NCBI GenBank assembly: GCA_951813605.1
Contig: OX638379.1
Span: 5,468,062-5,532,061, forward strand
Direction of reading: 5' to 3'
DNA: 64,000 nt
Source of the DNA: an uncultured Bryobacterales bacterium
GTDB taxonomy: Bacteria; Acidobacteriota; Terriglobia; Bryobacterales; UBA6623
In this document: piece by piece, positions 27,147-36,459 of the stretch
Position numbering within the stretch: the stretch's first letter is position 1
Layout of the letters: each line of letters opens with the position of its first letter
Notes under the pieces: model-generated
Seen by the model: the letters and a program-made list of their open reading frames with translations, nothing else
What the model was told of the DNA's origin: nothing
Database searches by the model: none
Translations under genes and position numbers: made by a program

Positions 27147-27917
27147 CTACGCTCCCGCGGCGGCCGCTTGCCCGGAGGCCGGGACGATCCAGCTGTAGCC
27201 GCGTCTCTCGAGCTCCAGCGCCAAGGTCTTGTCCCCGGAACGCACGATCCGGCCATCGCCTAGCACGTGGACGTAGTCCGGGACAATGTGGTTCAGCAGC
27301 CGCTGGTAGTGGGTGATCACGACAAACGCGCGGTCGGGGCTGCGCAGGGCGTTGACGCCGTCAGCGACAACCTGTAGCGCGTCGATATCCAAGCCGGAGT
27401 CCGTCTCGTCGAGAATGCCTAGAGTCGGTTCCAGCATCGACATCTGGAAGATCTCGCTGCGTTTCTTCTCGCCGCCCGAGAAGCCCTCGTTGACGGCCCG
27501 CTTCAGCATGCCGGCCTCCATGCCGAGCGGCTTGATCTTCTGGCGCGCCAGCCGCAAGAAATCGCCTGCAGAAAGCTCCTCTTTGCCGCGATGCTTGCGC
27601 ACGGCGTTCAAGGCCTCGCGCATGAAGTACATCGTGGTTACGCCAGGCACCTCGACGGGATACTGGAACGCGAGGAAAATGCCTTCCCGGGCGCGGATTT
27701 CCGGATCCATCTCGAGCAGGTCCTGGCCGTGGTAGGTAATGGAGCCGGCTTCGATCTCGTACCCGTCTCGACCGGCTAGGATCGAGGCCAGCGTGCTCTT
27801 GCCCGAGCCGTTCGGGCCCATGATGGCATGCAAGCTTCCGGGCTGGATGTCCAGGTTGACACCGCGCAGGATTTTCTGGCCGTCAACGCTGACGCGCAGG
27901 TTTCGTATTTGCAGCAT
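27147..27917 (-). CDS. sufC: SUF ATPase subunit SufC
   Basis: This ABC-type ATPase has Walker A GPNGSGKST near residues 34-42, the variant signature FSGGEKKRSEI, Walker B LGILDETDSGLD, and the switch His in VVITHYQRLL. SufC powers conformational change of the SufB-SufD scaffold. ATG 27917 is chosen because the family normally begins directly with a strand such as MLQIRNLRV; an in-frame start at 27965 would add 16 residues and overlap sufB by 20 bp. Confidence 0.95.
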   Translation of the reverse strand: MLQIRNLRVSVDGQKILRGVNLDIQPGSLHAIMGPNGSGKSTLASILAGRDGYEIEAGSITYHGQDLLEMDPEIRAREGIFLAFQYPVEVPGVTTMYFMREALNAVRKHRGKEELSAGDFLRLARQKIKPLGMEAGMLKRAVNEGFSGGEKKRSEIFQMSMLEPTLGILDETDSGLDIDALQVVADGVNALRSPDRAFVVITHYQRLLNHIVPDYVHVLGDGRIVRSGDKTLALELERRGYSWIVPASGQAAAAGA

Positions 27918-27945
27918 TTCCGTTTGGCCGAACTCGCGACGGCGC

Positions 27946-29394
27946 CTAGCCGACGCTTCCCTCAAGACTCACTCCCAGCAGTTTCTGCGCCTCGACCGCG
28001 AATTCCATCGGCAGTTCGCGAAAGACCTCCTTGCAGAATCCGTTGACGATCATCGACACCGCATCCTCGGTCTCGATGCCTCTCTGATTCAGGTAGAAGA
28101 TCTGGTCCTCGCCGATTTTCGAAGTTGTTGCCTCGTGCTCCACCTGGGCCGACTTGTTCCGGACTTCCAGGTAAGGGAAGGTGTGCGCTCCGCAGCGGTC
28201 CCCCATCAGCATCGAGTCGCATTGCGAGAAGTTCCGCGCTCCCTCCGCCTTGGGCATGATCTTTACCAAGCCGCGGTAGGAGTTGTTCGACACGCCGGCG
28301 GAGATGCCCTTGGAGACGATCGTCGAGGTTGTGTTCCTGCCGATGTGGATCATCTTCGTGCCGGTGTCGGCCTGCTGATGGTTGTTGGTAACGGCGACGG
28401 AGTAGAACTCGCCGACCGAGTTGTCGCCGATCAGGATGCAGCTGGGGTATTTCCAAGTAATGGCCGAACCCGTTTCCACCTGGGTCCACGAAATCTTCGA
28501 GTTCCGGCCGCGGCAGGCGCCTCGCTTGGTGACGAAGTTGTAGATGCCACCGTTGCCGTCCTTGTCGCCCGGATACCAGTTCTGCACTGTCGAGTACTTG
28601 ATGCGCGCGTTGTCGAGAGCCACAAGTTCGACGACCGCGGCGTGCAGCTGGTTCTGGTCCCGCATCGGAGCGGTGCAACCCTCCAGGTAGCTGACGTAAC
28701 TGCCTTCCTCGGCGACGATCAGAGTGCGCTCAAACTGGCCCGTGTTCATCGCGTTGATGCGGAAGTAAGTAGAGAGTTCCATTGGGCATCTCACCCCTTT
28801 CGGGATGAACACGAACGACCCGTCGGAGTAGACGGCCGAGTTCAGCGAGGCGAAGAAGTTGTCGGTCGGAGGGACCACGGATCCCAGGTACTTCCGGACA
28901 AGTTCCGGGTGCTCGCGCACAGCCTCGGAGATCGACATGAAGATCACGCCCGCGTCGGCCAGCTTCTCGCGGAAGGTGGTGGCGACGGACACGCTGTCGA
29001 ACACCGCGTCCACGGCGACGCCCGCTAGGGCAGCGCGCTCCTCGAGGGGGATGCCAAGCTTTTCGTAGGTGGCTAGCAGCTCCGGGTCGACCTCGTCCAA
29101 GCTTTTGGGCCGGTCGTCGGCGCTCTTGGGAGCCGCGTAGTAGGAAATCGCTTGGTAGTCGATGGGAGGATAGTGGACGTTCGGCCAGTCAGGCTCCTTC
29201 ATGCGCTGCCAGTTGCGAAACGCCTTCAGCCGCCACTCCAGCAGCCATTGCGGCTCTTCCTTCCTGGCTGAGATGAAGCGCACGGTGTCCTCGTTCAAGC
29301 CGGGAGGCAGTGTCTCCTGGTCGATGTCGGTGACGAAACCGTACTTGTATTCCTGGGTCGTCAGGCCCTCGAGTTGGTCAATTGCGCTGCTCAT
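27946..29394 (-). CDS. sufB: Fe-S cluster scaffold subunit SufB
   Basis: First gene of the suf operon. The 482-residue product is the canonical long SufB, with conserved segments EPDWPNVHYPPIDYQAISYY, GVIFMSISEAV, a Cys-containing region (KRGACRGRNSKISW) and the C-terminal REL...AQKLLGVSLEGSVG. SufB holds the nascent cluster in the SufBC2D complex. ATG 29394 is preferred; an in-frame GTG at 29418 adds 8 residues. The palindromic candidate operator lies 40-63 bp upstream. Confidence 0.95.
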   Translation of the reverse strand: MSSAIDQLEGLTTQEYKYGFVTDIDQETLPPGLNEDTVRFISARKEEPQWLLEWRLKAFRNWQRMKEPDWPNVHYPPIDYQAISYYAAPKSADDRPKSLDEVDPELLATYEKLGIPLEERAALAGVAVDAVFDSVSVATTFREKLADAGVIFMSISEAVREHPELVRKYLGSVVPPTDNFFASLNSAVYSDGSFVFIPKGVRCPMELSTYFRINAMNTGQFERTLIVAEEGSYVSYLEGCTAPMRDQNQLHAAVVELVALDNARIKYSTVQNWYPGDKDGNGGIYNFVTKRGACRGRNSKISWTQVETGSAITWKYPSCILIGDNSVGEFYSVAVTNNHQQADTGTKMIHIGRNTTSTIVSKGISAGVSNNSYRGLVKIMPKAEGARNFSQCDSMLMGDRCGAHTFPYLEVRNKSAQVEHEATTSKIGEDQIFYLNQRGIETEDAVSMIVNGFCKEVFRELPMEFAVEAQKLLGVSLEGSVG

Positions 29395-29433
29395 GTTCCA
29401 AAGGCGGGCTGACACCACAAGGTGGTGGCAGCT

Positions 29434-29457
29434 AATCTATACGATTTAGTATACATT
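29434..29457. promoter_or_regulatory. Candidate Rrf2-type operator upstream of sufB
   Basis: A 24-bp AT-rich inverted repeat reads AATcTATAC, six bases, GTATAcATT, i.e. 9-bp arms with one mismatch and a perfect TATAC-N6-GTATA core at 29438-29453. It is the only markedly AT-rich, symmetrical stretch around. On the minus strand TATAGA within it could be the -10 hexamer of the sufB promoter, so a bound repressor would block transcription. Size and symmetry resemble sites of Rrf2-family proteins such as IscR; the sequence differs from the E. coli consensus. Assignment to the Rrf2 protein at 23560-24057 is inference. Confidence 0.55.
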
Positions 29458-29469
29458 AACAGTCTAGAT

Positions 29470-29519
29470 TCCACCGACGCGATTGCTCGGTGGACTTCCA
29501 ATCGCTTCGCTAGCGAAGC
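29470..29519. repeat. Two adjacent palindromes upstream of the suf operon
   Basis: The first (29470-29494) is TCCACCGA, nine bases, TCGGTGGA: a perfect 8-bp inverted repeat. The second (29504-29519) is a perfect 16-bp palindrome, GCTTCGCTAGCGAAGC. No T-tract follows either, so they are not clear intrinsic terminators. They may be further protein-binding sites or a relic of an inserted element, as the next 5 kb is full of broken genes. Confidence 0.45.
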
Positions 29520-29703
29520 ATTCCACTATGGGGCGGCGGTCAAGCCCGGCTGGAAACGGGCGGCGGCAATGCGCTACCTGGGCTGGACCGGGGCTTAGTT
29601 TCGAACCAAGGATTCGGGAAGCAGGAGCTTTGATTTCAATGCAATCCCTCGTCCGTGCCGCGGTCGAGCCCCTTGGCGAAAGTTCTTAGCCACGGCCCCC
29701 TGG

Positions 29704-30078
29704 GTGTTCATCGAGAAGTGGCGAGCGGCTGCGCTGAAGGACCGGTCGGGCAGCGAGGGGCAATGCATCGATCTGCGCAGACTTCTTGGCGAGCCGACTG
29801 GCGAGAGCTGCTGCTTCGAGCGCGGGGCGCGCAGGGACACCAGCGGAGAGGGCCGGTTCGACGTATGGAAGCCGCATGGCTTCGCCTGGGTGCGCAAGGG
29901 AAGGCATGCGAAGCTTGACGCCGCTCTCGATCAGCCCAGGCAATTTGCCCTGGATTGGGAAGACCCGCCCCTGCTGATTGTCTGGGACAGAGTCCGATTT
30001 CGCATCCTCGCGAACTGGACCAACAGCGCAAGCGAAACGCACGGGTTCGCCGACCGCCACAAACGGCAGCGCTGCTAG
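29704..30078 (+). pseudogene. N-terminal remnant of a class I DNA methyltransferase
   Basis: The 124-codon frame translates to a sequence that I recognise as the N-terminus of large type IIG-like adenine DNA methyltransferases: MFIEKWRAAALKDRSGS, then LRRLLGEPTGESCCFERGA, FDVWKPHGFAWVRKGRH and ILANWTNSASETHGFA, matching the family pattern IxKW...LKER..., LCRLLGEPTP..., DVWKR..FAWEYKGKH and RFRIHTNWTNT. Full-length proteins run to about 900 residues or more, with the SAM-binding and NPPY motifs well downstream; none of that is present. The frame stops right where the convergent TPR fragment begins, so only a stub is left. The recognition is from memory of the family. Confidence 0.6.
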
Positions 30079-31193
30079 CGGGCCGTTGCAGGCCCTACCT
30101 GCTGCGCTGTGACCGGTTCGTGAGAGGCGCCCGCAGCCGTCTGGGGGGCTTGGGACGACCGGAGCTGCTGGTAGGCGTCCAACGACTCTCGCATCTGGGC
30201 AGTCCGGCCCAACGCGCGATACGCCTGCGCTAGCCGATAGTGCGAGACCTCGTTGCCGCCATTGATGGAGACGGCGGTTCGCAGATGGGCCAAAGCGAGT
30301 TCCGGCTGTCCGAGGCTGGTCAGGACGCCGCCCAGGGCGATCTGCGCCTGCTCGAAGCCCGGATAGGACTCGACAGCCTGTGCAAACAGGCCGCGAGCTC
30401 GCTCCAATTCGCCGTCTTGGCGACATATTTCTCCCAGCTCGTAGGCCGCGTTGGCATTGGTAGGGTCCGCACGCAGCTCGAGTTCGAATTCCTTGATTGC
30501 CTGCTCTACCGCACCCCCGTCGCGGGAGCCCCTCAGCAGTGCCCTTCCCAGCCGGTAATGGACGCCACGCTGCTGCGGGTTGATGACAAGCGCCTTGCGA
30601 TACTCCGCTGCTGCCCGCTCGTACTGCCCGTCACTCTCGAATGCTTCCCCTGCTGCTTGGCGGGTCCACGCCGAGTCCGGCGCCGCCTTCGAGAGTCGGC
30701 TGACTGTCACGTAGGCGAGGTGTCCGAGGAGGCGCCCGGCGTGGTGGAGCACTTCTGGATCGTCGGGGTAGAGCCGCGTCATTCGCAGCGCTGTCTCGAC
30801 CGCCTCTCGATCTCGCCCGAGGCCGCTATAGGAGCGCTGCAGCTGGAGACCCGCGAGGCGCTTGAGCGCCGGATCGGACACGCTGGGAAAGGCGCGCTCG
30901 AGTTCCGGGACAGCATCGTGAAAGCGTCCTAGTTCGCTAAGCGACGCCGCTAGGAGGAGGCCCACGTTGGGCAGCCCGGGCTTCAGTCCCACGGCCCTTC
31001 TCAAGATGGGGGCAGCATCGACGAACCGGCCCTGCTGGAAGTAGCTGAAGCCCAGGCTGGCTAGCAGCTCCGGGATGCCCGGTCCGACTTCGACAGCCTT
31101 CTCGAGCGCCCGCGAAGCGTCGGCGTAGCGATTCTCGATGATCGCTCGCTGGCCATCCTCAAAGTGCTTCCTCAGGAGGTCTGCGGGTGATTG
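30075..31193 (-). pseudogene. TPR-repeat protein gene, 5' end lost
   Basis: The frame is open from about 31193 to the stop at 30075 and encodes about 370 residues of tetratricopeptide repeats, for example LGFSYFQQGRFVDAAPIL, AAAEYRKALVINPQQRGVHY and LALAHLRTAVSINGGNEVSH. The coding signal begins at QSPADLLRKHFEDGQRA, which looks like the start of a mature secreted protein after signal cleavage, but no ATG or GTG and no signal peptide precede it. Instead the 3' end of the TonB receptor fragment overlaps this point in another frame (stop at 31172). The first in-frame start-like codon is TTG at 31004, which would cut two repeats. A deletion that removed the end of the receptor gene and the start of this gene is the simplest reading. 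Confidence 0.65.
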
Positions 31194-33840
31194 CGCGCCA
31201 GCCTCGGGCAGTCGCGGAGCCCTTCGTTGCCCGGCGTGCCGCAGAACGCCGGATCTTGCATTTGCAGGGCTTGCCCGATGTTGCGCCGCATCAGAAGGTG
31301 AGTGCCTTTCGTGCCGACATAGCTGAAGTCAATCTTCGTGGTTTGATCCAGCGCCCGCTGAATGCCGAACGTCCACTGGGTGACGTAAGGATTGCGCGGC
31401 TCCGGCGACATGCTTTCCGCCAGGAAGGTGTTGAACGCCGGGTCCGCGGGGTCTCCCACGCGGATGGGCGGGAACATTTCGTTGGTCGAACGCAACGTGT
31501 TCCCCGGGCCCTTCCCGCCGCCGACCGTCTGCTGGTAGAGGCCGCGGCTGACGTAGGGATTTATGTCGGAAGCGCCATCGATCTCGCGGCCCTCGGCCAA
31601 GTCGAAGAAAATGCCGAAGCCGCCCCGAACTACTGTCTTCTCGTCATTGAATGGCCGGAATGCGAAGCCGAAGCGGGGGGCCAGCACTCGACGCGAAGCG
31701 TCATGCGAATTGGGACGGTTAGCGAAGCGGTAATAGCTCTGATCTCCGACAATCCCCGAGTCCACGAGGGTCTGGTCGGCGACAAGCATCCCCCCCTGCG
31801 GGTTCGTTAGGTCGCGCCAGCCCATGCGGTCATTCGTCTCGTTGGGGATCGTGCGGAAGTCGTAGCGAAGGCCAAGGTTTAGCGCCAGCCGCGAGTTGAT
31901 CTTCCAGTCGTCTTGGAAATACGGGGCGAAATACAGGAAGTTGAAGTCGCGCGGATTGCCTGCTTGGTCGCCTACGGCGAATCCGCCCGGCTGGGAGACG
32001 CTGGCATTGCTGTAGTACCCGAGCAGCATGTCTGCCACGGCGTGGTCGCAGTTCGCGTCGCCGGTGAAGAATCCCGGGAAAGTGAACTGGCCGAGAAAGT
32101 AGTTGGCGAGATCGCGCTGCAGCGACCACTGCCGGAAACTAGCTCCGAACTTGAACGTATGGTCGCCTCGAATCCAAGTGGAACCGTTCGAGATGCCCAC
32201 ATGGGCTGATTGCTTGTCTGGTGATCGTTGACCGCGCTGCCGCCTCCCGACAAGCCGGCGCCGTTGCCGCCGAAACCGACCGCGGGATACGAGCGCTAGT
32301 CGTATTCGAGATTCGCGAACACCCCGGAAATGGCCAAGGCGTCGATATCCGCTTGGTCGGCAGTGGCTCCGTGCTGGTTTGCCAGTGCCCGGACGCAGCC
32401 AAAGCGGAACTCGTTGATGAAGCTGGCGCCGATCGGCACGGTGTGGGAAATCTGCCAGTTCTCGGTCTGCTGAATGAAGAACACGTCGCCCAGGGGGGTT
32501 GTGTTGCCGAGAGTGATGGCCGTGTAGTCCGTAGACGTGTAGCGCCCGAATAAGTTGCCGTGCTTGCCGAGATTCTGGTCCACGCGAATCGTGTATTGGT
32601 CCACGTCCGTGCGAAGCGACCGCTGCCGGAGGTAGTTGCCGCGATCGGAATTGGAATTGGGCGCCGGGATAAACTTGGCCACCGCCATGTTCGCCAGGCG
32701 CGAATTCCGGCTCTGCGGCACCCGGTTGTCTGGGAACGGCACTGTCGGCGCGCCAACCGGTCCGCTCAGCGGGTCGAGCACCGGCAACGGGTTCGCCGGC
32801 CGGTTCGGACCCTGGTAGCCGGTGACGATCCCGCCCAGTTGGTCCTCCGTAGGTACGTTGAGGAACGAAAGCGAGGCGTTGCGCGTGCGACGGCCCTCCA
32901 AATTGGCCAGCCAGAACGTCCGGTTCTTGATTACTGGCCCGCCGGCGACAAAACCGAATTGATTCTGGCGCAATGGGTTCTTCGGAGTGTCCGACAAGTT
33001 GTTGAAGAAGGTGCGCGCGTCGAGCGCGTCGTTGCGCAAGAAATGGAACAGGGCGGCGTGCAACTCGTTAGTGCCGGTCTTGCTGACGGTATTCACTTGA
33101 TTCGCGCTGAAGTCGTACTCAGCCGAGTACGTGGCGGTCTGCTCCTTGAACTCTTGGATGGCGTCGCCGGAGAGGATCGCGGCCGGCGTGACGAGCGCCG
33201 TGTCAGTGCTCGACGTGCCGTCGAGCAGGTAGTTGTTCGATGTCGGCCTTGCGCCGTTGATACTGATGGCACCAGCGGCGTCACGTCGCATCCCGCTCTG
33301 CTCGCCATTGGTCTCGACCGCGCCATTGCCGAGGAAGAGAAGCTGCAAGAAACTGCGGCCCTTCAGTGGAAGCTGGGTAACCTGCTTCTGGCTCACCGTC
33401 TGGCGGACGGAAGCGGTCTCCGTGTCGATCGCGGCGGCGATTGCGGCCACCTCGATCGCCTCGGTGAGCTCGCCAATGATCATGTCGAAGTCGACGCGCA
33501 GCGTCTGATTGACATTGAGGCGGATGTCAGTTCTCCTGGCCTGCTCAAATCCATCGGAGTTGGCGTGCGCCGTGTAGAGGCCGACTGGCACAGAGGGAAA
33601 TGTGTAGTCACCGCTTTCGTTCGCCGACGTCACTCGTGGCAGGCCGGTTTCCTGGTTGGTCACCGTGATTCCGACGCCGGGCACGATGGCGCCGCTGGCG
33701 TCGGTGATCGTGCCATTGATCTGGCCGATCGATGTCTGGGCACTCAACACGCCTGCGAAGAGTGCCGCGGCAGATAGCACTGTAATTAGAAAACGGTTCG
33801 CCCTAATGGGGTATTGCCTCCGAAAAGACTCGCGCGGCAT
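31172..33840 (-). pseudogene. TonB-dependent receptor (Oar-like) gene, broken in three places
   Basis: From ATG 33840 the first 514 codons encode a signal peptide, a carboxypeptidase-regulatory-like domain (GTITDASGAIVPGVGITVTN, about residues 45-125), the plug domain and the start of the barrel, as in acidobacterial Oar-like receptors of about 1000-1200 residues. An in-frame TAG stands at 32296-32298; the same frame then continues for about 30 typical residues (SYPAVGFGGNGAGLSGGGS). At about 32200 the coding frame shifts by one base and continues as STWIRGDHTFKFGASFRQW down to 31172. The last 250 or so barrel residues and the terminal aromatic strand are missing, replaced by the TPR fragment. 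Such receptors import large ligands through the outer membrane; this copy cannot make a working one. Confidence 0.8.
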
Positions 33841-33988
33841 GCCGCGGAGATTACTCTATTCAAAACGCATCCCAATCAGGGATTGCGGGTCCTCAACCAA
33901 TGAGGCCTCCGGCCAACCTACCAGAGTTCGCCTTTCGTTCCGTTGCCACGAGGCGGCCATCCTGCGCCAAGAAACGGAGGCGGTCGCG

Positions 33989-35725
33989 TTATCTGAACTC
34001 TTCGGTTCTCACGACACCTTCGCCCTCCCGGATGATCACTAGGCGGTCGGCCGCGACCGGGGCTACCGCCTCGGTAAGGCCATTCGGCCAATGCACTTCG
34101 ATCTCCGCGCTGTCGGCGTCTCCGAGACCGAAGTGCAAGCGCCGGTCGTTCACGGAGTAGAAGCTGGACTGGGCTTGCACCGATTGGACCTGGACCTTGC
34201 CAGCGTAGCGAGCCGTCACTCTCGCCCCGATCGCGGAGCGGTTGGACGACGTTCCGACGAGGAGGACCTTAAGCCAGCGGCGATCCTTGCTCACGTCGTT
34301 CCGCAGCAACGAAGGCGGCTCATTCAGGTTGACAATCAACACGTCGACATCGCCATCGTTATCAAAGTCCCCGAAAGCGCATCCGCGCGAGGAATGCCGC
34401 GAGGACACGCCCGGTCCGGCCTCTTCGATCAGCTGCTCAAACTTGCCCTCTCCTAGGTTTCGGAAGACGCATCTTGGAGTCAGGTAGGGGTACCTTGGCA
34501 GTTGCCGCTCGAGTTCCGGGTAGACGCTCCCCGTGACAAGAAAGATATCCGGCAGACCGTCGTTGTCTAGGTCAACGATGCCGGCACCCCAAGCCGTGAA
34601 GCGGGTTTCGACGCCGATTCTGGCAGCGAGGGTGACGTCGAAGAACGAACCCCCGCCGTCATTGCGGTAGAGCACGTCCGTGTCGTCGGAAAAGTGAGTC
34701 TTGAAGATATCCAAGTCTCCGTCGAGATCGAAGTCGCCCACTCCCAAGCCCATGCCGGCCTGTTCGCGTCCATCCTCGTTCATCGCCACGCCGCGAACCA
34801 GCGCGTCCTCCGTGAAGGTCCCGTCGCGGTTGTTTTGGAAGTAGAAGCTTGGAGACGAGTCGCAAGCGACGTAGATGTCCGGCCACCCGTCTTCGTCGAA
34901 ATCGGTCGTCACCGCGGTCATGCCGTAGGAGCCCGCAGCACCGGCGATCCCCGAATCCTCGCTAACGTCGGTGAACGTTCCGTTGCCTTGGTTGCGATAC
35001 AGGTAGCAGCGGGCAGGAGGCAGCCCCCGAGGGCCGCAGTTCACCGGCACGTTCTCGTAATAGCAAAAGTCCTTCTCGCCGGGCTTCGGAGTCGTCTCCG
35101 GGTCGAACTCCAAGTAATTCGCCACGAACAAATCGAGGTTGCCATCGCGATCGTAGTCGACCCAAGTGCAGCCGGATCCCCACCTGCGAGCAGGCTCGAG
35201 CAATCCGGCACGCTCGGTTACGTCTTCGAATCCTCCCTCGCCGTTGTTGCGGTAGAGAACGTTTTGGCCCCAGTAGGTAATAAAGAGGTCGTCGAAGCCG
35301 TCGTTGTCGTAGTCGCCGACTGTTACGGCGGATGCCCAACCGGTCCGTCGCAGGCCCGCTTCCTCGGTCACTTCGCGGAACGTCCCGTCCCTGTTGTTCT
35401 TGTACAGGCGGACCGTCGCGTCCCCAGCGTTTCCTTCGAGGCGTGCGCCCGACAGGAGAAGCACGTCCAGCCAGCCGTCGTTGTCGTAGTCGAGGAACGC
35501 GCAGCCGCATCCGATCGCTTCGAGAATGAACGTGGCCTTGGCCGAGCCGCCGTAGACTACCGGTTCAGTCAAGCCCGCCTGGGATGCCACATCGGTGAGC
35601 CTGGACTCGAAAGGGACTCCGGACGGCTTGGCGCGCCGTTGCGGACGCACTTTGCGGACTGCCGGTCCCTGCGCCGCCAGCGGAGAGCCGGCTAGGCTGA
35701 GCCATTGGCGCCGCGTCCACCTCAT
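33989..35725 (-). CDS. Tat-exported CRTAC1-type FG-GAP/ASPIC-UnbV protein
   Basis: The ATG at 35725 opens a twin-arginine-like leader (TRRQWLSLAGSPLAAQ); the in-frame TTG at 35734 is less likely. The 578-residue protein carries many Asp-rich FG-GAP loops (DYDNDGWLDVL, DYDNDGFDDLF, DYDRDGNLDLF, DFDEDGWPDIY, DFDLDGDLDIF, DLDNDGLPDIF, DFDNDGDVDVL) forming a predicted calcium-binding propeller, and an ASPIC/UnbV domain at the C-terminus (HFGLGDADSAEIEVHWPNG). It lies just upstream of, and on the same strand as, the broken TonB receptor and TPR genes, the usual order of such clusters. It appears intact. Confidence 0.88.
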   Translation of the reverse strand: MRWTRRQWLSLAGSPLAAQGPAVRKVRPQRRAKPSGVPFESRLTDVASQAGLTEPVVYGGSAKATFILEAIGCGCAFLDYDNDGWLDVLLLSGARLEGNAGDATVRLYKNNRDGTFREVTEEAGLRRTGWASAVTVGDYDNDGFDDLFITYWGQNVLYRNNGEGGFEDVTERAGLLEPARRWGSGCTWVDYDRDGNLDLFVANYLEFDPETTPKPGEKDFCYYENVPVNCGPRGLPPARCYLYRNQGNGTFTDVSEDSGIAGAAGSYGMTAVTTDFDEDGWPDIYVACDSSPSFYFQNNRDGTFTEDALVRGVAMNEDGREQAGMGLGVGDFDLDGDLDIFKTHFSDDTDVLYRNDGGGSFFDVTLAARIGVETRFTAWGAGIVDLDNDGLPDIFLVTGSVYPELERQLPRYPYLTPRCVFRNLGEGKFEQLIEEAGPGVSSRHSSRGCAFGDFDNDGDVDVLIVNLNEPPSLLRNDVSKDRRWLKVLLVGTSSNRSAIGARVTARYAGKVQVQSVQAQSSFYSVNDRRLHFGLGDADSAEIEVHWPNGLTEAVAPVAADRLVIIREGEGVVRTEEFR

Positions 35726-36459
35726 GCCCGACAAAACGAAACGGCTAGCCTATCATGGCCTTGGCAAATCCGATCCGTGGACCGCGTTCCGCGAAATTCT
35801 CATCCGGTGCATGGCGCACGTCCAACGGGCCGACCAGGGCCCGGCGTCACGATCCAGGACGGAGGCGACTCTCCTTAGGCCGCAATCGCCGTCTTCGCCC
35901 GGGATGGCCCGGACGTGAACGATTTCGCCTAGCATCTGGCCGACGCCATTCTGCCGGATGCGAGAGTCGGAACTACGCTTTACCTCCAACAGGGTGGGCC
36001 TCCCTTCTCGGCCTATAGAAACAGATGGTCAAGGGAGCAGCGGTCGCTGCCCTTGTCGTCGGGCACGCCTAACTCGCGACCGATGAGGAGCCACCGTCGC
36101 GAATCGCTGGGATTGATCTGCTTGGCAGCCAGCAGGCCAGGGTGATTTTCCAGCAGCCGCCGCGGAGCTTTTTCGGTTCAAAGGGCGTCGATTCCAGCGG
36201 GCCTGGCTCCTTGCTCTAGCTCAAGAAGCAGATTGGTCCTTCGGGCTGCGGCGCCACAGCCAGTGTCGAACCACGTCAGGTGAGAGGATGGTTGAGAAAG
36301 AAGTTCTGGACCGCTCCGTCTTTGCCCGCCGGCTCGACATCGCCTACAATAGGAGCGGACACCGGTTTCTTGCAGCCCCCAAGTCGCGGGCCTCTTTCGG
36401 AGGGTCTGGCGGCGGGGGTGTCTTTGTGACCGGGCTTGTAATTGCGTGGAGGACATCGC
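35726..36459. other. Intergenic region with promoter of the oxidoreductase gene (734 bp)
   Basis: No gene is recognised. Plus-strand frames around 35850-36020 and minus-strand frames around 36180-36340 read as protein-like for short stretches but contain stops and match nothing I can name. GGAGG at 36448-36452 is a strong ribosome binding site for the next gene. Confidence 0.4.

Noticed and set aside
27739..29028. Plus-strand open frame of 429 codons.
   Set aside because: Antisense to sufC and sufB; no protein signature.
32560..33777. Plus-strand open frame of 405 codons.
   Set aside because: It is antisense to the TonB receptor gene, whose protein is clearly recognisable; the translation is Arg/Val-rich shadow sequence.
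35849..36120. Plus-strand stretch reading LADAILPDARVGTTLYLQQG between in-frame stops.
   Set aside because: Looks protein-like but has two stops in 30 codons and matches no family I can name; could be chance.
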